Assembly: GCA_039587215.1 (NCBI GenBank)
Contig: JBDHIW010000007.1
Location: 1 to 29,920 of the forward strand
Direction of reading: 5' to 3'
Length of the DNA stretch: 29,920 nt
Origin: CAMYLY01 sp039587215
GTDB lineage: Bacteria; Gemmatimonadota; Gemmatimonadetes; Gemmatimonadales; GWC2-71-9
Shown: piece by piece, positions 14,914 to 22,338 of the stretch
Layout of the letters: the number at the start of each line of letters is the position of its first letter
How positions within the stretch are numbered: the first letter of the stretch is position 1
The notes under the pieces: generated by a model
Databases searched by the model: none
What the model saw: the letters and a program-made list of their open reading frames with translations, nothing else
Told to the model about the DNA's origin: nothing
Program-made: the position numbers and the translations under genes

Positions 14914-16014
14914 ATGACCGAACGACTCAACAAAGCCATCGCGGAAGCACTGACCAACGTCCGCAATCCGCGTGTCGATAACGACGTGATCTCCGCCGGC
15001 ATGGTCCAGAACCTGGACGTGGGCGCCGACGGGTCGGTGCAGTTCACGTTCGAACTCTCGCGTGAGGATCCGCCGACCCTGGTACGGCAGGTGCGCAAGG
15101 CCGTGCAGGCAATCGACGGGGTCACCACCGTGGCCGTGGACGTCGTGGAACCCAAGCAGGCTGCGCCGGCAGGCGCCGTCCCGACGGGCCGCGCAGCTGC
15201 GCCGCAGGAGCCGCCGCCCGCGCCGCCGATGCCGGATCTCGGACACATCATCGCGGTCTCGAGCGGCAAGGGCGGCGTCGGGAAGTCGACCGTCTCGGCC
15301 AACCTCGCCTGTGAGCTGGCGAAGGCGGGCAAGCGGGTCGCCTTGATGGACGCCGACATCTACGGACCCAACATTCCCAGGCTGTTCGGAGTCACCGAGA
15401 AGCCCGGCGTGCACGACGGACGCATCCTCCCGTTAGAGAAATACGGCGTGCGGCTCATCTCGCTCGGGCTGCTGATCGAGCGAGACATGCCGGCCATTTG
15501 GCGTGGCCCGATCGTGACGAAGATCATCACGCAGTTCCTGCAGGACGTCGAGTGGGGTACGCTCGACTACTTCATCGTCGATCTTCCCCCCGGCACGGGA
15601 GACGCCCAGCTGTCCCTCGCCCAGGCGATCCAGATGCGCGGCGCGGTCATCGTGACGACGCCCCAGGAGATGGCGGTCGGCGACGCGCTCCGCGGTGCCA
15701 AGATGTTCGAGCGCGTCGGCGTTCCGGTGCTGGGCGTCGTCGAGAACATGTCGTTCTTCGTGTGTCCGCACTGCGGCGACCGCAGTGAGATCTTCCTGTC
15801 GGGTGGCGGGGCGCGGCTGGCGCAGGAATTGGGGGTGCCCCTGCTGGGTCAGGTCCCGCTGCAGGCGGACATGGCCGGCCAGGCCGACGCGGGAAGCCCG
15901 ATCGCCGTCGCCAATCCCGATTCACCGGCCGCACAGGCGCTCGCGGCGGTGGCGCGCGAGATCGTCGCGAAGGCCGGGGGCAAGCGGGTCGCACTCCCGA
16001 TCATGACCGGGTAA
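14914..16014 (+). CDS. mrp: Mrp/ApbC/NBP35-family iron-sulfur cluster carrier ATPase
   Basis: A 366-residue P-loop ATPase that carries and delivers [4Fe-4S] clusters to apoproteins. An N-terminal MIP18/DUF59 domain (about 1-85: MTERLNKAIAEALTNVRNP onward) is joined by an Ala/Pro linker to the ATPase. The deviant Walker A is SSGKGGVGKSTVS (Gly118-Ser125 in GKGGVGKS), followed by LMDADIYGPNIPRLFG, the DLPPGTGDAQLSL switch, TTPQEMAVGDALRG and the cluster-binding CPHC (Cys284, Cys287). I choose ATG 14914 because the DUF59 domain begins there; the same frame is open further upstream only across the end of nrnA. No clear ribosome site is visible. Clients could include the ETF:quinone oxidoreductase in this window, which is speculation. 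Confidence 0.94.
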   Translation: MTERLNKAIAEALTNVRNPRVDNDVISAGMVQNLDVGADGSVQFTFELSREDPPTLVRQVRKAVQAIDGVTTVAVDVVEPKQAAPAGAVPTGRAAAPQEPPPAPPMPDLGHIIAVSSGKGGVGKSTVSANLACELAKAGKRVALMDADIYGPNIPRLFGVTEKPGVHDGRILPLEKYGVRLISLGLLIERDMPAIWRGPIVTKIITQFLQDVEWGTLDYFIVDLPPGTGDAQLSLAQAIQMRGAVIVTTPQEMAVGDALRGAKMFERVGVPVLGVVENMSFFVCPHCGDRSEIFLSGGGARLAQELGVPLLGQVPLQADMAGQADAGSPIAVANPDSPAAQALAAVAREIVAKAGGKRVALPIMTG

Positions 16015-16021
16015 GGCGCAC

Positions 16022-16780
16022 GTGTCGGCGATCATCACGCTATTGACCGACTTTGGGACCGCCGACAGCTACGTCGCCGAGATGAAGGCCGCGCTCCTGT
16101 CGCGAGTGCCGGACTTGGTTCTCGTCGACGTCACTCACGAGATCGCGCTCGGTGACGTCCGATCCGCCGCGTATCTCCTCGCGCGCTCGTGGGAACAGTT
16201 CCCGATCGGCACCACACATCTGTGTGTGGTGGACCCCGGCGTGGGGACCGAACGCCGTGCACTGGCTGTTCGGGCGGGTGGGCATGCCTTCGTCGGTCCG
16301 GACAACGGTATCCTCACGCCTGCGCTCGATGCCGAGCCGCCGGTCGACCTCGTTGCCCTCACGGTACCGAACACCGCGGCCCCGACGTTCCACGGCCGCG
16401 ATCTGTTTGCGCCTGCCGCGGCACGGCTGGCGGAGGGAGAGGCGCTGGAGTACCTCGGGGAGCCGGCGATCCGGCCGGAGCGGGTGGCCATGCCGCGGCC
16501 CCTCCGCCGTGCCGGTTCCGTTCGGGGGCAGGTCGCGTACGTGGATCGCTTCGGGACGCTCGTCACCAACATCCACGGCGAGATGGTCGAAGGCGCGGAG
16601 ACGGCGGTACTCGACGACGAGCACACGGTGCCCGTCGCGCGCACGTTCGGAGACGTCGACAGCGGGGACCCGGTGGCTTATGTCGGATCGGGTGGGCTAC
16701 TGGAGATCGCGGTGCGTGACGGTCGCGCGAGCGACGCGTTCGGCGTGGGTATCGGGGCGCGGGTCGTCGTCCCGCTCTGA
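16022..16780 (+). CDS. SAM hydroxide adenosyltransferase (SAM_HAT / DUF62 family)
   Basis: A 252-residue member of the family that uses water/hydroxide to split S-adenosylmethionine into adenosine and methionine; fluorinases and chlorinases are relatives. Family segments in order: IITLLTDFGTADSYVAEMKA, VDVTHEIALGDVRSAAYLL, VVDPGVGTERRALAV, VGPDNGILTPAL, TFHGRDLFAPAAARLA, and in the C-terminal barrel VAYVDRFGTLVTNIHG and YVGSGGLLEIAVRDG. It lacks any sign of the fluorinase-specific loop in what I can see, so a hydrolase is much more likely. GTG 16022 lies seven bases after the mrp stop, so the genes probably share a transcript. It converges on the toastrack gene with only four bases between stops. 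Confidence 0.9.
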   Translation: MSAIITLLTDFGTADSYVAEMKAALLSRVPDLVLVDVTHEIALGDVRSAAYLLARSWEQFPIGTTHLCVVDPGVGTERRALAVRAGGHAFVGPDNGILTPALDAEPPVDLVALTVPNTAAPTFHGRDLFAPAAARLAEGEALEYLGEPAIRPERVAMPRPLRRAGSVRGQVAYVDRFGTLVTNIHGEMVEGAETAVLDDEHTVPVARTFGDVDSGDPVAYVGSGGLLEIAVRDGRASDAFGVGIGARVVVPL

Positions 16781-16784
16781 GCGG

Positions 16785-17651
16785 CTAGCGGAGGTCGTCC
16801 AACCAGATCACGTCGACGTCACCGAACACCGCGTTGATCTCGATGTCCAGTCGTCTGGCCGCACGGTCGTAATTCTCCGATACGAAATCGCCTCCATGGC
16901 GCTCGAATCCGGTGCGGTCGAATCCCGCGATGAGCCGGTCCAGCTGGACCCGCACCCCGAGGCTCCGAGGAATCTCCAAGGTGACCTGTCCGAGACCGAC
17001 CGATACTTCGAGGCGGCTGTCGGAGGTGAACCGGTCGCCGCGCAGGTTGATCGTGAGATCTCCCACGCCGCCGCGAACCTCCATCCGTTCGCACCCGGCG
17101 TTGCCCAACGCGTCGACGACCAGCTCGGCCGCACCCGCCGTGACCTCGAACCGCTCGCACTCGATCGTCGTGGGTGTGCTGAAGCGGATGGTCGTCTGGC
17201 TGGCGCCGGTCCGAAGCTCCGCTCGCTTCAGGGCGAGCCCTCCGAGCTCGATGTCGTTTGCAGTGGCGCCGAGATCCAGGGACAGGTTGAGCGGGACCGA
17301 GGGCGCGAGGGCCAGTTCCAGCCGCTGCGGGGAGTCTTCGTCGACGTCGATGTCGGCGTCGTGGTCGTCGACCGAGAGGTGCACGCTCAGACGACGGGAC
17401 CCCTCGCGGTACCGGATGCTGGGGTCGAAGTGATCGCCGTCGTACCGCATGTGCGCCCGGTACAGCAGTCCCGGAGCGCCTGGGCGGATATCGACGGCAC
17501 CGGAGGCGAACCGCACCGAAACGCGGAGGTCGTCCTCACTCCGGGCCTGACGCGACTGCGCCAACACCTGCCAATCCTGCGCTTCCGCTGCCGCTGCGGT
17601 CCCGAGCGCGGCGACAACCGCGATCAGGAGTGCTCCGTGCCGGCTGGTCAC
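16785..17651 (-). CDS. Exported toastrack-like (DUF4097/LiaF-type) protein, last gene of sigma operon
   Basis: A 288-residue exported protein: signal peptide SRHGALLIAVVAALGTAAAA, cleavage near AEAQDW. The mature part is a chain of regular short beta strands, for example LALAPSVPLNLSLDLGATAN, IELGGLALKRAELRTGASQT, FEVTAGAAELVVDALGNAGC and MEVRGGVGDLTINLRG, ending RRLDIEINAVFGDVDVIWLDD. This repeated G-x-x-D/T-L pattern is that of the toastrack fold seen in DUF4097 and LiaF-like proteins, many of which sit in envelope stress operons. Exact family is uncertain. GTG 17651 overlaps the upstream stop (GTGA), so I reject the longer open frame to 17933, which is Arg/His-rich and overlaps the upstream gene. 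It is the last gene of the sigma-factor operon. Confidence 0.72.
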   Translation of the reverse strand: MTSRHGALLIAVVAALGTAAAAEAQDWQVLAQSRQARSEDDLRVSVRFASGAVDIRPGAPGLLYRAHMRYDGDHFDPSIRYREGSRRLSVHLSVDDHDADIDVDEDSPQRLELALAPSVPLNLSLDLGATANDIELGGLALKRAELRTGASQTTIRFSTPTTIECERFEVTAGAAELVVDALGNAGCERMEVRGGVGDLTINLRGDRFTSDSRLEVSVGLGQVTLEIPRSLGVRVQLDRLIAGFDRTGFERHGGDFVSENYDRAARRLDIEINAVFGDVDVIWLDDLR

Positions 17652-18907
17652 TCGTACTCGGCGTGGCTGCGGGAACGGCGGAACGCACCCGTGTCCGACC
17701 AGTAGTCGCCTTCGCTGAGCGTGCGGTCGAGCCGGCGGATCACCGTGCCACGCACGCCGCCACGGGAGATGATGGACGCACCGAAGCCGGCGGTCGCGAG
17801 GACCCACGTGAGCACGCTGGCCAGGACCGTGAACACGGGCCCTACGACCGGGATCCACCCGAGGAGCACGGCCGGGATCCAGATGCCGAGCATCGCGAGC
17901 AAGCCGTACCACATGAACTTCATCTCGACCCACGGTTGGGTCGGCGTCACGCCATCATGCTTCCGCCGATAGTAGATCTCCCCGACCGTCCGCGCGATGG
18001 CGATATAGCCTCCCGTCACGCCGAGGAAGATCGCGAGTGGGAACGCGAGGATCGCCAGCGGCACCAGCAGCACGCCGACGATCGTGAGCGAGAGCGCCAC
18101 GATCAGGGCGCCGAGCACCGGAACGAGCAGCGGCTGAGCGAAGAACCCCGCGAGGAACGAACGGCCGAAGGAGTTCCAAGCCGTGTCACCGACAGCGCGG
18201 AACTGGTTCGGGGCGAAGATGAGGAACCCGAACCCCATCAGCATCATCGCGATGAGCGACGCGCCCAGACTCGCGACGCCAGCGCCGACGGATCCGAGCA
18301 TGGATGGGTGGACCGCCGCCACCGGGGCGGCTGGCACCGCCGCTGGGGCGTCCGGAGCCGTGGGAATCGTGATTCTTCCCGCCTCACCCAGCGCGACCCG
18401 CGCCTCCGCGAGCGCTTCTTGGACCCGCGCATTGATCTCGTTCACATCGACGCTGACAGCGACCTCGCCACCCGACGCGCGGGGAGCGACCACGATCTGT
18501 GGCGCCGGCCCGACGTCGGCCAGCGGGACCGCGTGCAGGTTTCCGAGCACGTCCGCCAGCGTCTCGGCGGCGGGAACGGAGCGCGAGCCGGCCCACGCCT
18601 GAAGCTCGGCGAGGACTTCGGCCGTCCCTGCGGCGGCGTTCCCCTCGATCAGCGCGAGCCATGCAGCGCCGAAGTCGCTCGCGGCGTCGTAGGTCGCGAC
18701 CTCCTGGCCGTCCACGCTCACCTGGCCATTGCCGACCGTGATGAGACGCGACGCACCGTCCGCGAGGTCGAACGCCACGGATGCCGACCCGCTGGAGAGC
18801 ATGATGTGGTGCCCCACCGCCTCATTCTGGGCGACGAGCGGGGCGGGTTGCGCCAGCACGGCGGCCATCACGGCAAGGATCGGAAACATTGTACGAAGCT
18901 TGATCAT
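17648..18907 (-). CDS. Exported multi-helix membrane protein of sigma operon, unknown function
   Basis: A 419-residue protein with signal peptide MIKLRTMFPILAVMAAVLA and cleavage near PLVAQ. About 190 extracytoplasmic residues follow: beta-rich at first (IMLSSGSASVAFDLADGASR, VSVDGQEVATYD), then helical with a coiled-coil-like EINARVQEALAEARVALGEA and an Ala/Pro linker. The C-terminal half has about five membrane segments (VGAGVASLGASLIAMMLMGF, VPVLGALIVALSLTIVGVLL, LAILAFPLAIFLGVTGGYIA, LLAMLGIWIPAVLLGWIPVV, VFTVLASVLTWVLATAGFGA), and ends in a polar cytoplasmic tail. The LVPLAILAFPLAIFLG region resembles membrane parts seen near bactofilins, but I cannot name the family. AAGG lies before ATG 18907, and its TGA overlaps the toastrack gene start. 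A sensor or effector of the sigma pathway is plausible. Confidence 0.78.
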   Translation of the reverse strand: MIKLRTMFPILAVMAAVLAQPAPLVAQNEAVGHHIMLSSGSASVAFDLADGASRLITVGNGQVSVDGQEVATYDAASDFGAAWLALIEGNAAAGTAEVLAELQAWAGSRSVPAAETLADVLGNLHAVPLADVGPAPQIVVAPRASGGEVAVSVDVNEINARVQEALAEARVALGEAGRITIPTAPDAPAAVPAAPVAAVHPSMLGSVGAGVASLGASLIAMMLMGFGFLIFAPNQFRAVGDTAWNSFGRSFLAGFFAQPLLVPVLGALIVALSLTIVGVLLVPLAILAFPLAIFLGVTGGYIAIARTVGEIYYRRKHDGVTPTQPWVEMKFMWYGLLAMLGIWIPAVLLGWIPVVGPVFTVLASVLTWVLATAGFGASIISRGGVRGTVIRRLDRTLSEGDYWSDTGAFRRSRSHAEYE

Positions 18908-18916
18908 CGTTCTACC

Positions 18917-19408
18917 TTAGCGACCGCGTCGAAGGGTCAAAAGGAAGCCCACCGCACTCACGGCGATTATCCCCGCCCCTCCCGCAATCCATGGCCCCAC
19001 CACTGGAGGGGCCACCGCAGCCCACCACGACGTCACCGACTGTGTCGCTGCGGCCCAGTACAAAGCAAGCAGCCCCGTGAATGCGGGGCCGAACTGCGAA
19101 ACCATCCATGCGCCGATGCTGCCGATCTGGCTCGAAAACGCCACCACCAGGCCCGTCGCCACGCCAAGCGGGATCAGGCTGCCGGCAGCGAGCGCACCGA
19201 GCACGAACCAGACTCGGCCGGATTCGACCAAGTCGACCCAGGCGGCTTCCGCCTGCCGCACCCAGCGGGGGGCAGGCCGCCACACACGCGTCAGCACCCG
19301 CCGATCCATCCCTGCACTCGGCAACGGCGCCGACAGGGCGGTCAGGTATCCGTGGAGGACCGGGTCCTCCTCGGCGGGGGTCAGATCGGGCATCGGTCGG
19401 TCATTCAT
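18917..19408 (-). CDS. Small three-helix membrane protein, probable anti-sigma factor
   Basis: A 163-residue protein encoded directly after the ECF sigma gene. About 66 cytoplasmic residues (HGYLTALSAPLPSAGMDRRV, LTRVWRPAPRWVRQ) precede three membrane helices at about 67-93 (VWFVLGALAAGSLIPLGVAT), 104-127 and 135-158 (GGAGIIAVSAVGFLLTL), ending in a basic tail. Position, size and the cytoplasmic-domain-plus-helices layout are typical of anti-sigma factors, but the zinc-binding HxxxCxxC motif of the common class is absent. The assignment therefore rests on context. Ribosome site AAGGGAG stands just before ATG 19408. It ends nine bases before the next gene of the operon. Confidence 0.72.
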   Translation of the reverse strand: MNDRPMPDLTPAEEDPVLHGYLTALSAPLPSAGMDRRVLTRVWRPAPRWVRQAEAAWVDLVESGRVWFVLGALAAGSLIPLGVATGLVVAFSSQIGSIGAWMVSQFGPAFTGLLALYWAAATQSVTSWWAAVAPPVVGPWIAGGAGIIAVSAVGFLLTLRRGR

Positions 19409-19442
19409 GTCGTCTCCCTTACGGAGGGCTGCGGAGGGGGTT

Positions 19443-20045
19443 TCAGCCCCGGAGCTCGCCCAGGAGCTCCTTCAGTTCGTTTCGGGCGCGATGGATGTAA
19501 GTCTTTACGGTACCGAGAGGTAGGTCGAGGATCTCGGCGATCTCTTCGTACGGCCGACCTTCGACGTGTCTCAGGATGATACAGGACTGATATTCGGGCC
19601 TGAGCTGAGCGATCGCCTGCTCGATCTGGCCTCCCAGCTCGCGGGCCTCGACGACCTCGAGCGGGGATTCGTCCCGGGATCCCAGCTGGAGCGCCGTGGC
19701 CTCGATCTGGTCCGGCGTGGTGGCTTCGGGCGCGCCGTCCAACGAGAGCGTGTCGAGCTCCTTCCGCCGCAGATGATCGATCGTCGCGTTGTTGGCGATT
19801 TTGAAGATCCAGGACGAGAACTTGTAGGTCGGGTTGTACCGGTCCAGGGCGTTCAGGACCTTCACGAACGTGTCCTGGGCCAGATCCTCGGCCAGCTCGC
19901 GGTCGCGCACCATGCGGTAGATGAGCGAGAACACGGGCCGCTCGTACCGATGAACCAGCTCGCCGTACGACGGCTCGTAGCCTTCCAGTGCCCAGGCGAC
20001 GAGGTCGTGGTCGGTGGCGGATGCGAGATCGCGCGCGGGCGTCAC
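19443..20045 (-). CDS. ECF-type sigma-70 family RNA polymerase sigma factor
   Basis: A 200-residue group 4 sigma factor. Region 2 is complete: SYGELVHRYERPVFSLIYRM, VRDRELAEDLAQDTFVKVLN, then FSSWIFKIANNATIDHLRRK, which melts and reads the -10 element. A ~45-residue linker leads to region 4, with QLRPEYQSCIILRHVEGRPY and the helix-turn-helix EEIAEILDLPLGTVKTYIHR that reads the -35 element. The GTG start at 20045 is the last one before region 1.1-like residues; a GGGGAG stands about eleven bases upstream. It leads a four-gene operon with a probable membrane anti-sigma factor and two exported proteins, suggesting an envelope signal. ECF factors often control their own promoter; the 71-base gap to ubiE would have to carry it. 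Confidence 0.93.
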   Translation of the reverse strand: MTPARDLASATDHDLVAWALEGYEPSYGELVHRYERPVFSLIYRMVRDRELAEDLAQDTFVKVLNALDRYNPTYKFSSWIFKIANNATIDHLRRKELDTLSLDGAPEATTPDQIEATALQLGSRDESPLEVVEARELGGQIEQAIAQLRPEYQSCIILRHVEGRPYEEIAEILDLPLGTVKTYIHRARNELKELLGELRG

Positions 20046-20077
20046 GCGGGACGGTACTCCCCGGCTGGGCGGCCTCG

Positions 20078-20107
20078 TTGCGGTGCCTTCGAGCGCCCCA
20101 GTATCTT
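20078..20107 (+). promoter_or_regulatory. Predicted promoter for the ubiE-ubiD-ubiA-ubiX operon
   Basis: TTGCGG (20078-20083) and TATCTT (20102-20107) are 18 bases apart. The -10 box ends nine bases before ATG 20117, which suggests a leaderless or nearly leaderless message; there is no ribosome site. On the other strand the same region reads GATACT, a possible -10 box for the sigma operon. Confidence 0.5.
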
Positions 20108-20116
20108 TTGCGGCCT

Positions 20117-20845
20117 ATGACGCCTACCCCCTCGGCGGTCGTGTCCTCGGGGGGCGACGGGAAGCGATCCTACGTGCGCGACATGTTCACGGCGATCGCA
20201 CCGCGCTACGACCTGCTGAACCACGTCCTGAGCCTGAATATCGATCGGCGCTGGCGGCGCCGGGCGATCGATCGCCTGGCATGGCGCCACCGCGCTGCCG
20301 GTCGGTACTTGGATCTGTGTGCCGGGACCCTCGATCTCGCAGCGGAGCTGGCCGGCCGCGACGGGTTCGGCGGCCGGGTGATCGGTGCGGATTTCGTCGT
20401 GCCGATGCTGCGTGGGGGGGTGCACAAGTCCCCGGCGGTACGCGCCGTGGGTGCGGACGCGCTCCAACTGCCGTTCGGGGATGGCGAGTTCGACGGCTGT
20501 ACGGTGGGGTTCGGCGTGCGGAACCTCGCGGACTTGGGCGCCGGCATCCAGGAGATGCACCGCGTCCTCGCTCCGGGCGCGACGCTGGTGATCCTCGAAT
20601 TCGGTACGCCTTCGGTTCCACCCGTTCGATGGGCGTATCAGACCTACTTCAACCATGTGCTTCCACGCGTCGGCCGTTGGGTGTCCAAACATAGGGACGC
20701 CTATACATACCTGCCACAGTCGGTGGCGGACTTCCCGTCTCCCCCCGCGCTGGCAACGGTCCTGGCCGACGCGGGGTTCCGCGACGTGGGGTACGAGCCG
20801 CTGACGTTTGGCATCGCATGGCTGCATTGGGGGGTACGGCAGTGA
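20117..20845 (+). CDS. ubiE: Demethylmenaquinone methyltransferase (UbiE/MenG family)
   Basis: Methylates the quinone ring with SAM in the last step of menaquinone synthesis. The 242-residue protein carries the family signatures FTAIAPRYDLLNHVLSLNID, RRWRRRAI, TVGFGVRNLADLGAGIQEMH, RVLAPGATLVILEFGTP, and SKHRDAYTYLPQSVADFPSP. The SAM loop reads LDLCAGTLDLAAEL: Leu72 stands where the glycine of the usual GTGD is found, a deviation worth noting, though the following Asp73 is kept. I take ATG 20117 because conserved sequence begins soon after and upstream codons lie in the divergent promoter region. TGA overlaps the ubiD GTG (GTGA). Because genomes with this gene set usually lack ubiquinone, menaquinone is the probable product. 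Confidence 0.93.
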   Translation: MTPTPSAVVSSGGDGKRSYVRDMFTAIAPRYDLLNHVLSLNIDRRWRRRAIDRLAWRHRAAGRYLDLCAGTLDLAAELAGRDGFGGRVIGADFVVPMLRGGVHKSPAVRAVGADALQLPFGDGEFDGCTVGFGVRNLADLGAGIQEMHRVLAPGATLVILEFGTPSVPPVRWAYQTYFNHVLPRVGRWVSKHRDAYTYLPQSVADFPSPPALATVLADAGFRDVGYEPLTFGIAWLHWGVRQ

Positions 20846-22338
20846 GCATAGAGAGCCTGACGGATTTCGTTGCGATTCTCGAGCGCGAGAACGAGATCGT
20901 ACGCGTGCGGCACCCCGTGTCGGTCGCCCGGGAGATCACTGAGATAGCCGACCGGTGCATGAAGAGCGAGGGCGGCGGGCCCGCGCTGCTGTTCGAGCGG
21001 CCCGTGCTGGCGGACGGGTCGGAGAGCGCGGTGCCGCTCGCCATCAACCTGTTCGGGTCGCTGCGCCGGATGTGCCTGAGCCTCGGTGTGGAATCGCTCG
21101 ACGAGGTCGGTGCCCGCATTGCGGAGCTCACGCAGCTCCAGGTGCCGGAGGGGTGGCGTGCGAAGCTCGCTCTCCTTCCAAAGCTGGCGGAGGTGGTCAG
21201 GTTCCCGCCCCGGACGTCGTCGGGCACCCCGGCGTGCCAGCAGATCGTCGAGCGCGACGGCGACGTGGACGTCCAACGGCTTCCCAATCTGCTGTGCTGG
21301 CCCGACGACGGTGGTGCCTACGTCACCCTGCCGCAGGTCATCACCCGCGATCCACGCACCGGAACACGGAACGTGGGCATGTACCGGATCCAGGTGCAGG
21401 GCCCCGACCTGCTGGCCATGCACTGGCAGCGTCACAAGGTCGGCGCCGCGCACTGGCGGGACATGGCCGAACGCGGGGAGACGATGCCCGTGGCGATCGC
21501 CCTCGGTGGTGATCCGGCTTCGCTCTACAGCGCGTCGGCGCCGCTGCCTCCCAATATCGACGAGTACATCTTCGCGGGATTCCTCCGGCGGAAGCCCGTG
21601 CAGCTGGCGAAGGCGGTAACCAGCGATCTCCTGGTTCCGGCGGATGCGGACATCGTCATCGAGGGGTACATCGACCCGGCGGAGCCGCTGGTACTCGAAG
21701 GGCCGTTCGGGGACCACACGGGTTTCTACAGCCTCGCCGACTACTACCCTGCGGTGCACGTGACGGCCGTCACACGCCGCCAGGATGCCGTCTATCCCGC
21801 GACCATCGTGGGCCCGCCGCCCATGGAAGATTTCTACCTCGGTCACGCGACCGAACGGATCTTCCTGCCGCTCCTCCGGCTGACCGTTCCGGAAATCGTC
21901 GACTACCACATGCCGGCGTACGGGATCTTCCACAACTTGGTGTTCGTGAGCATCGACAAGCAGTACCCGGGGCAGGCGCACAAAGTCATGAATGCGCTCT
22001 GGGGTATGGGGCTGATGTCGCTGGCCAAGGTGATCGTCGTGGTGGACCGCGATGTGAACGTGCGCGACCCCGACGAGGCGTGGTGGGTGGCGCTCAACAA
22101 CATCGATCCGCAGCGTGACGTTCGGTTCTCGATGGGACCCGTCGACGTGCTGGATCACGCGTCGGCGGCCTTCACCTACGGGTCGAAGATGGGGATCGAT
22201 GCCACGACGAAGTGGAAGGAAGAGGGATTCGAGCGGGAGTGGCCCGACCGGATCGTCATGGACGAGGCGACGCGGGCGCGGGTCGACGCGATGTGGGATG
22301 ACCTGGGCATCACGCTGCGGCCGCGCCGCGTGTTGTGA
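20842..22338 (+). CDS. ubiD: UbiD-family prenylated-FMN decarboxylase
   Basis: A 498-residue decarboxylase of the UbiD family, which needs prenylated FMN made by UbiX. It starts SIESLTDFVAILERENEIVR and shows the family order: GTRNVGMYRIQVQGPDLLAM, HWQRHKVGAAHW, PVAIALGGDPASLYSASAPL, DADIVIEGYIDPAEPLVLEG, PFGDHTGFYSLADYYPAVHV, ATIVGPPPMEDFYLGHATER, and GIDATTKWKEEG. Cofactor and catalytic regions look intact. In this operon it sits between the methyltransferase and a UbiA-type prenyltransferase. In organisms with the futalosine pathway a UbiD homologue (MqnL) decarboxylates the prenylated 1,4-dihydroxy-6-naphthoate; that is the role I infer. GTG 20842 overlaps the ubiE stop, and the ubiD stop overlaps the ubiA start, both by four bases. 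Confidence 0.93.
   Translation: MSIESLTDFVAILERENEIVRVRHPVSVAREITEIADRCMKSEGGGPALLFERPVLADGSESAVPLAINLFGSLRRMCLSLGVESLDEVGARIAELTQLQVPEGWRAKLALLPKLAEVVRFPPRTSSGTPACQQIVERDGDVDVQRLPNLLCWPDDGGAYVTLPQVITRDPRTGTRNVGMYRIQVQGPDLLAMHWQRHKVGAAHWRDMAERGETMPVAIALGGDPASLYSASAPLPPNIDEYIFAGFLRRKPVQLAKAVTSDLLVPADADIVIEGYIDPAEPLVLEGPFGDHTGFYSLADYYPAVHVTAVTRRQDAVYPATIVGPPPMEDFYLGHATERIFLPLLRLTVPEIVDYHMPAYGIFHNLVFVSIDKQYPGQAHKVMNALWGMGLMSLAKVIVVVDRDVNVRDPDEAWWVALNNIDPQRDVRFSMGPVDVLDHASAAFTYGSKMGIDATTKWKEEGFEREWPDRIVMDEATRARVDAMWDDLGITLRPRRVL

Noticed and set aside
17630..19579. Plus-strand open frame (649 codons) through the sigma operon
   Set aside because: It crosses four minus-strand genes with signal peptides and membrane helices; its own product is Arg/His-rich without hydrophobic segments.
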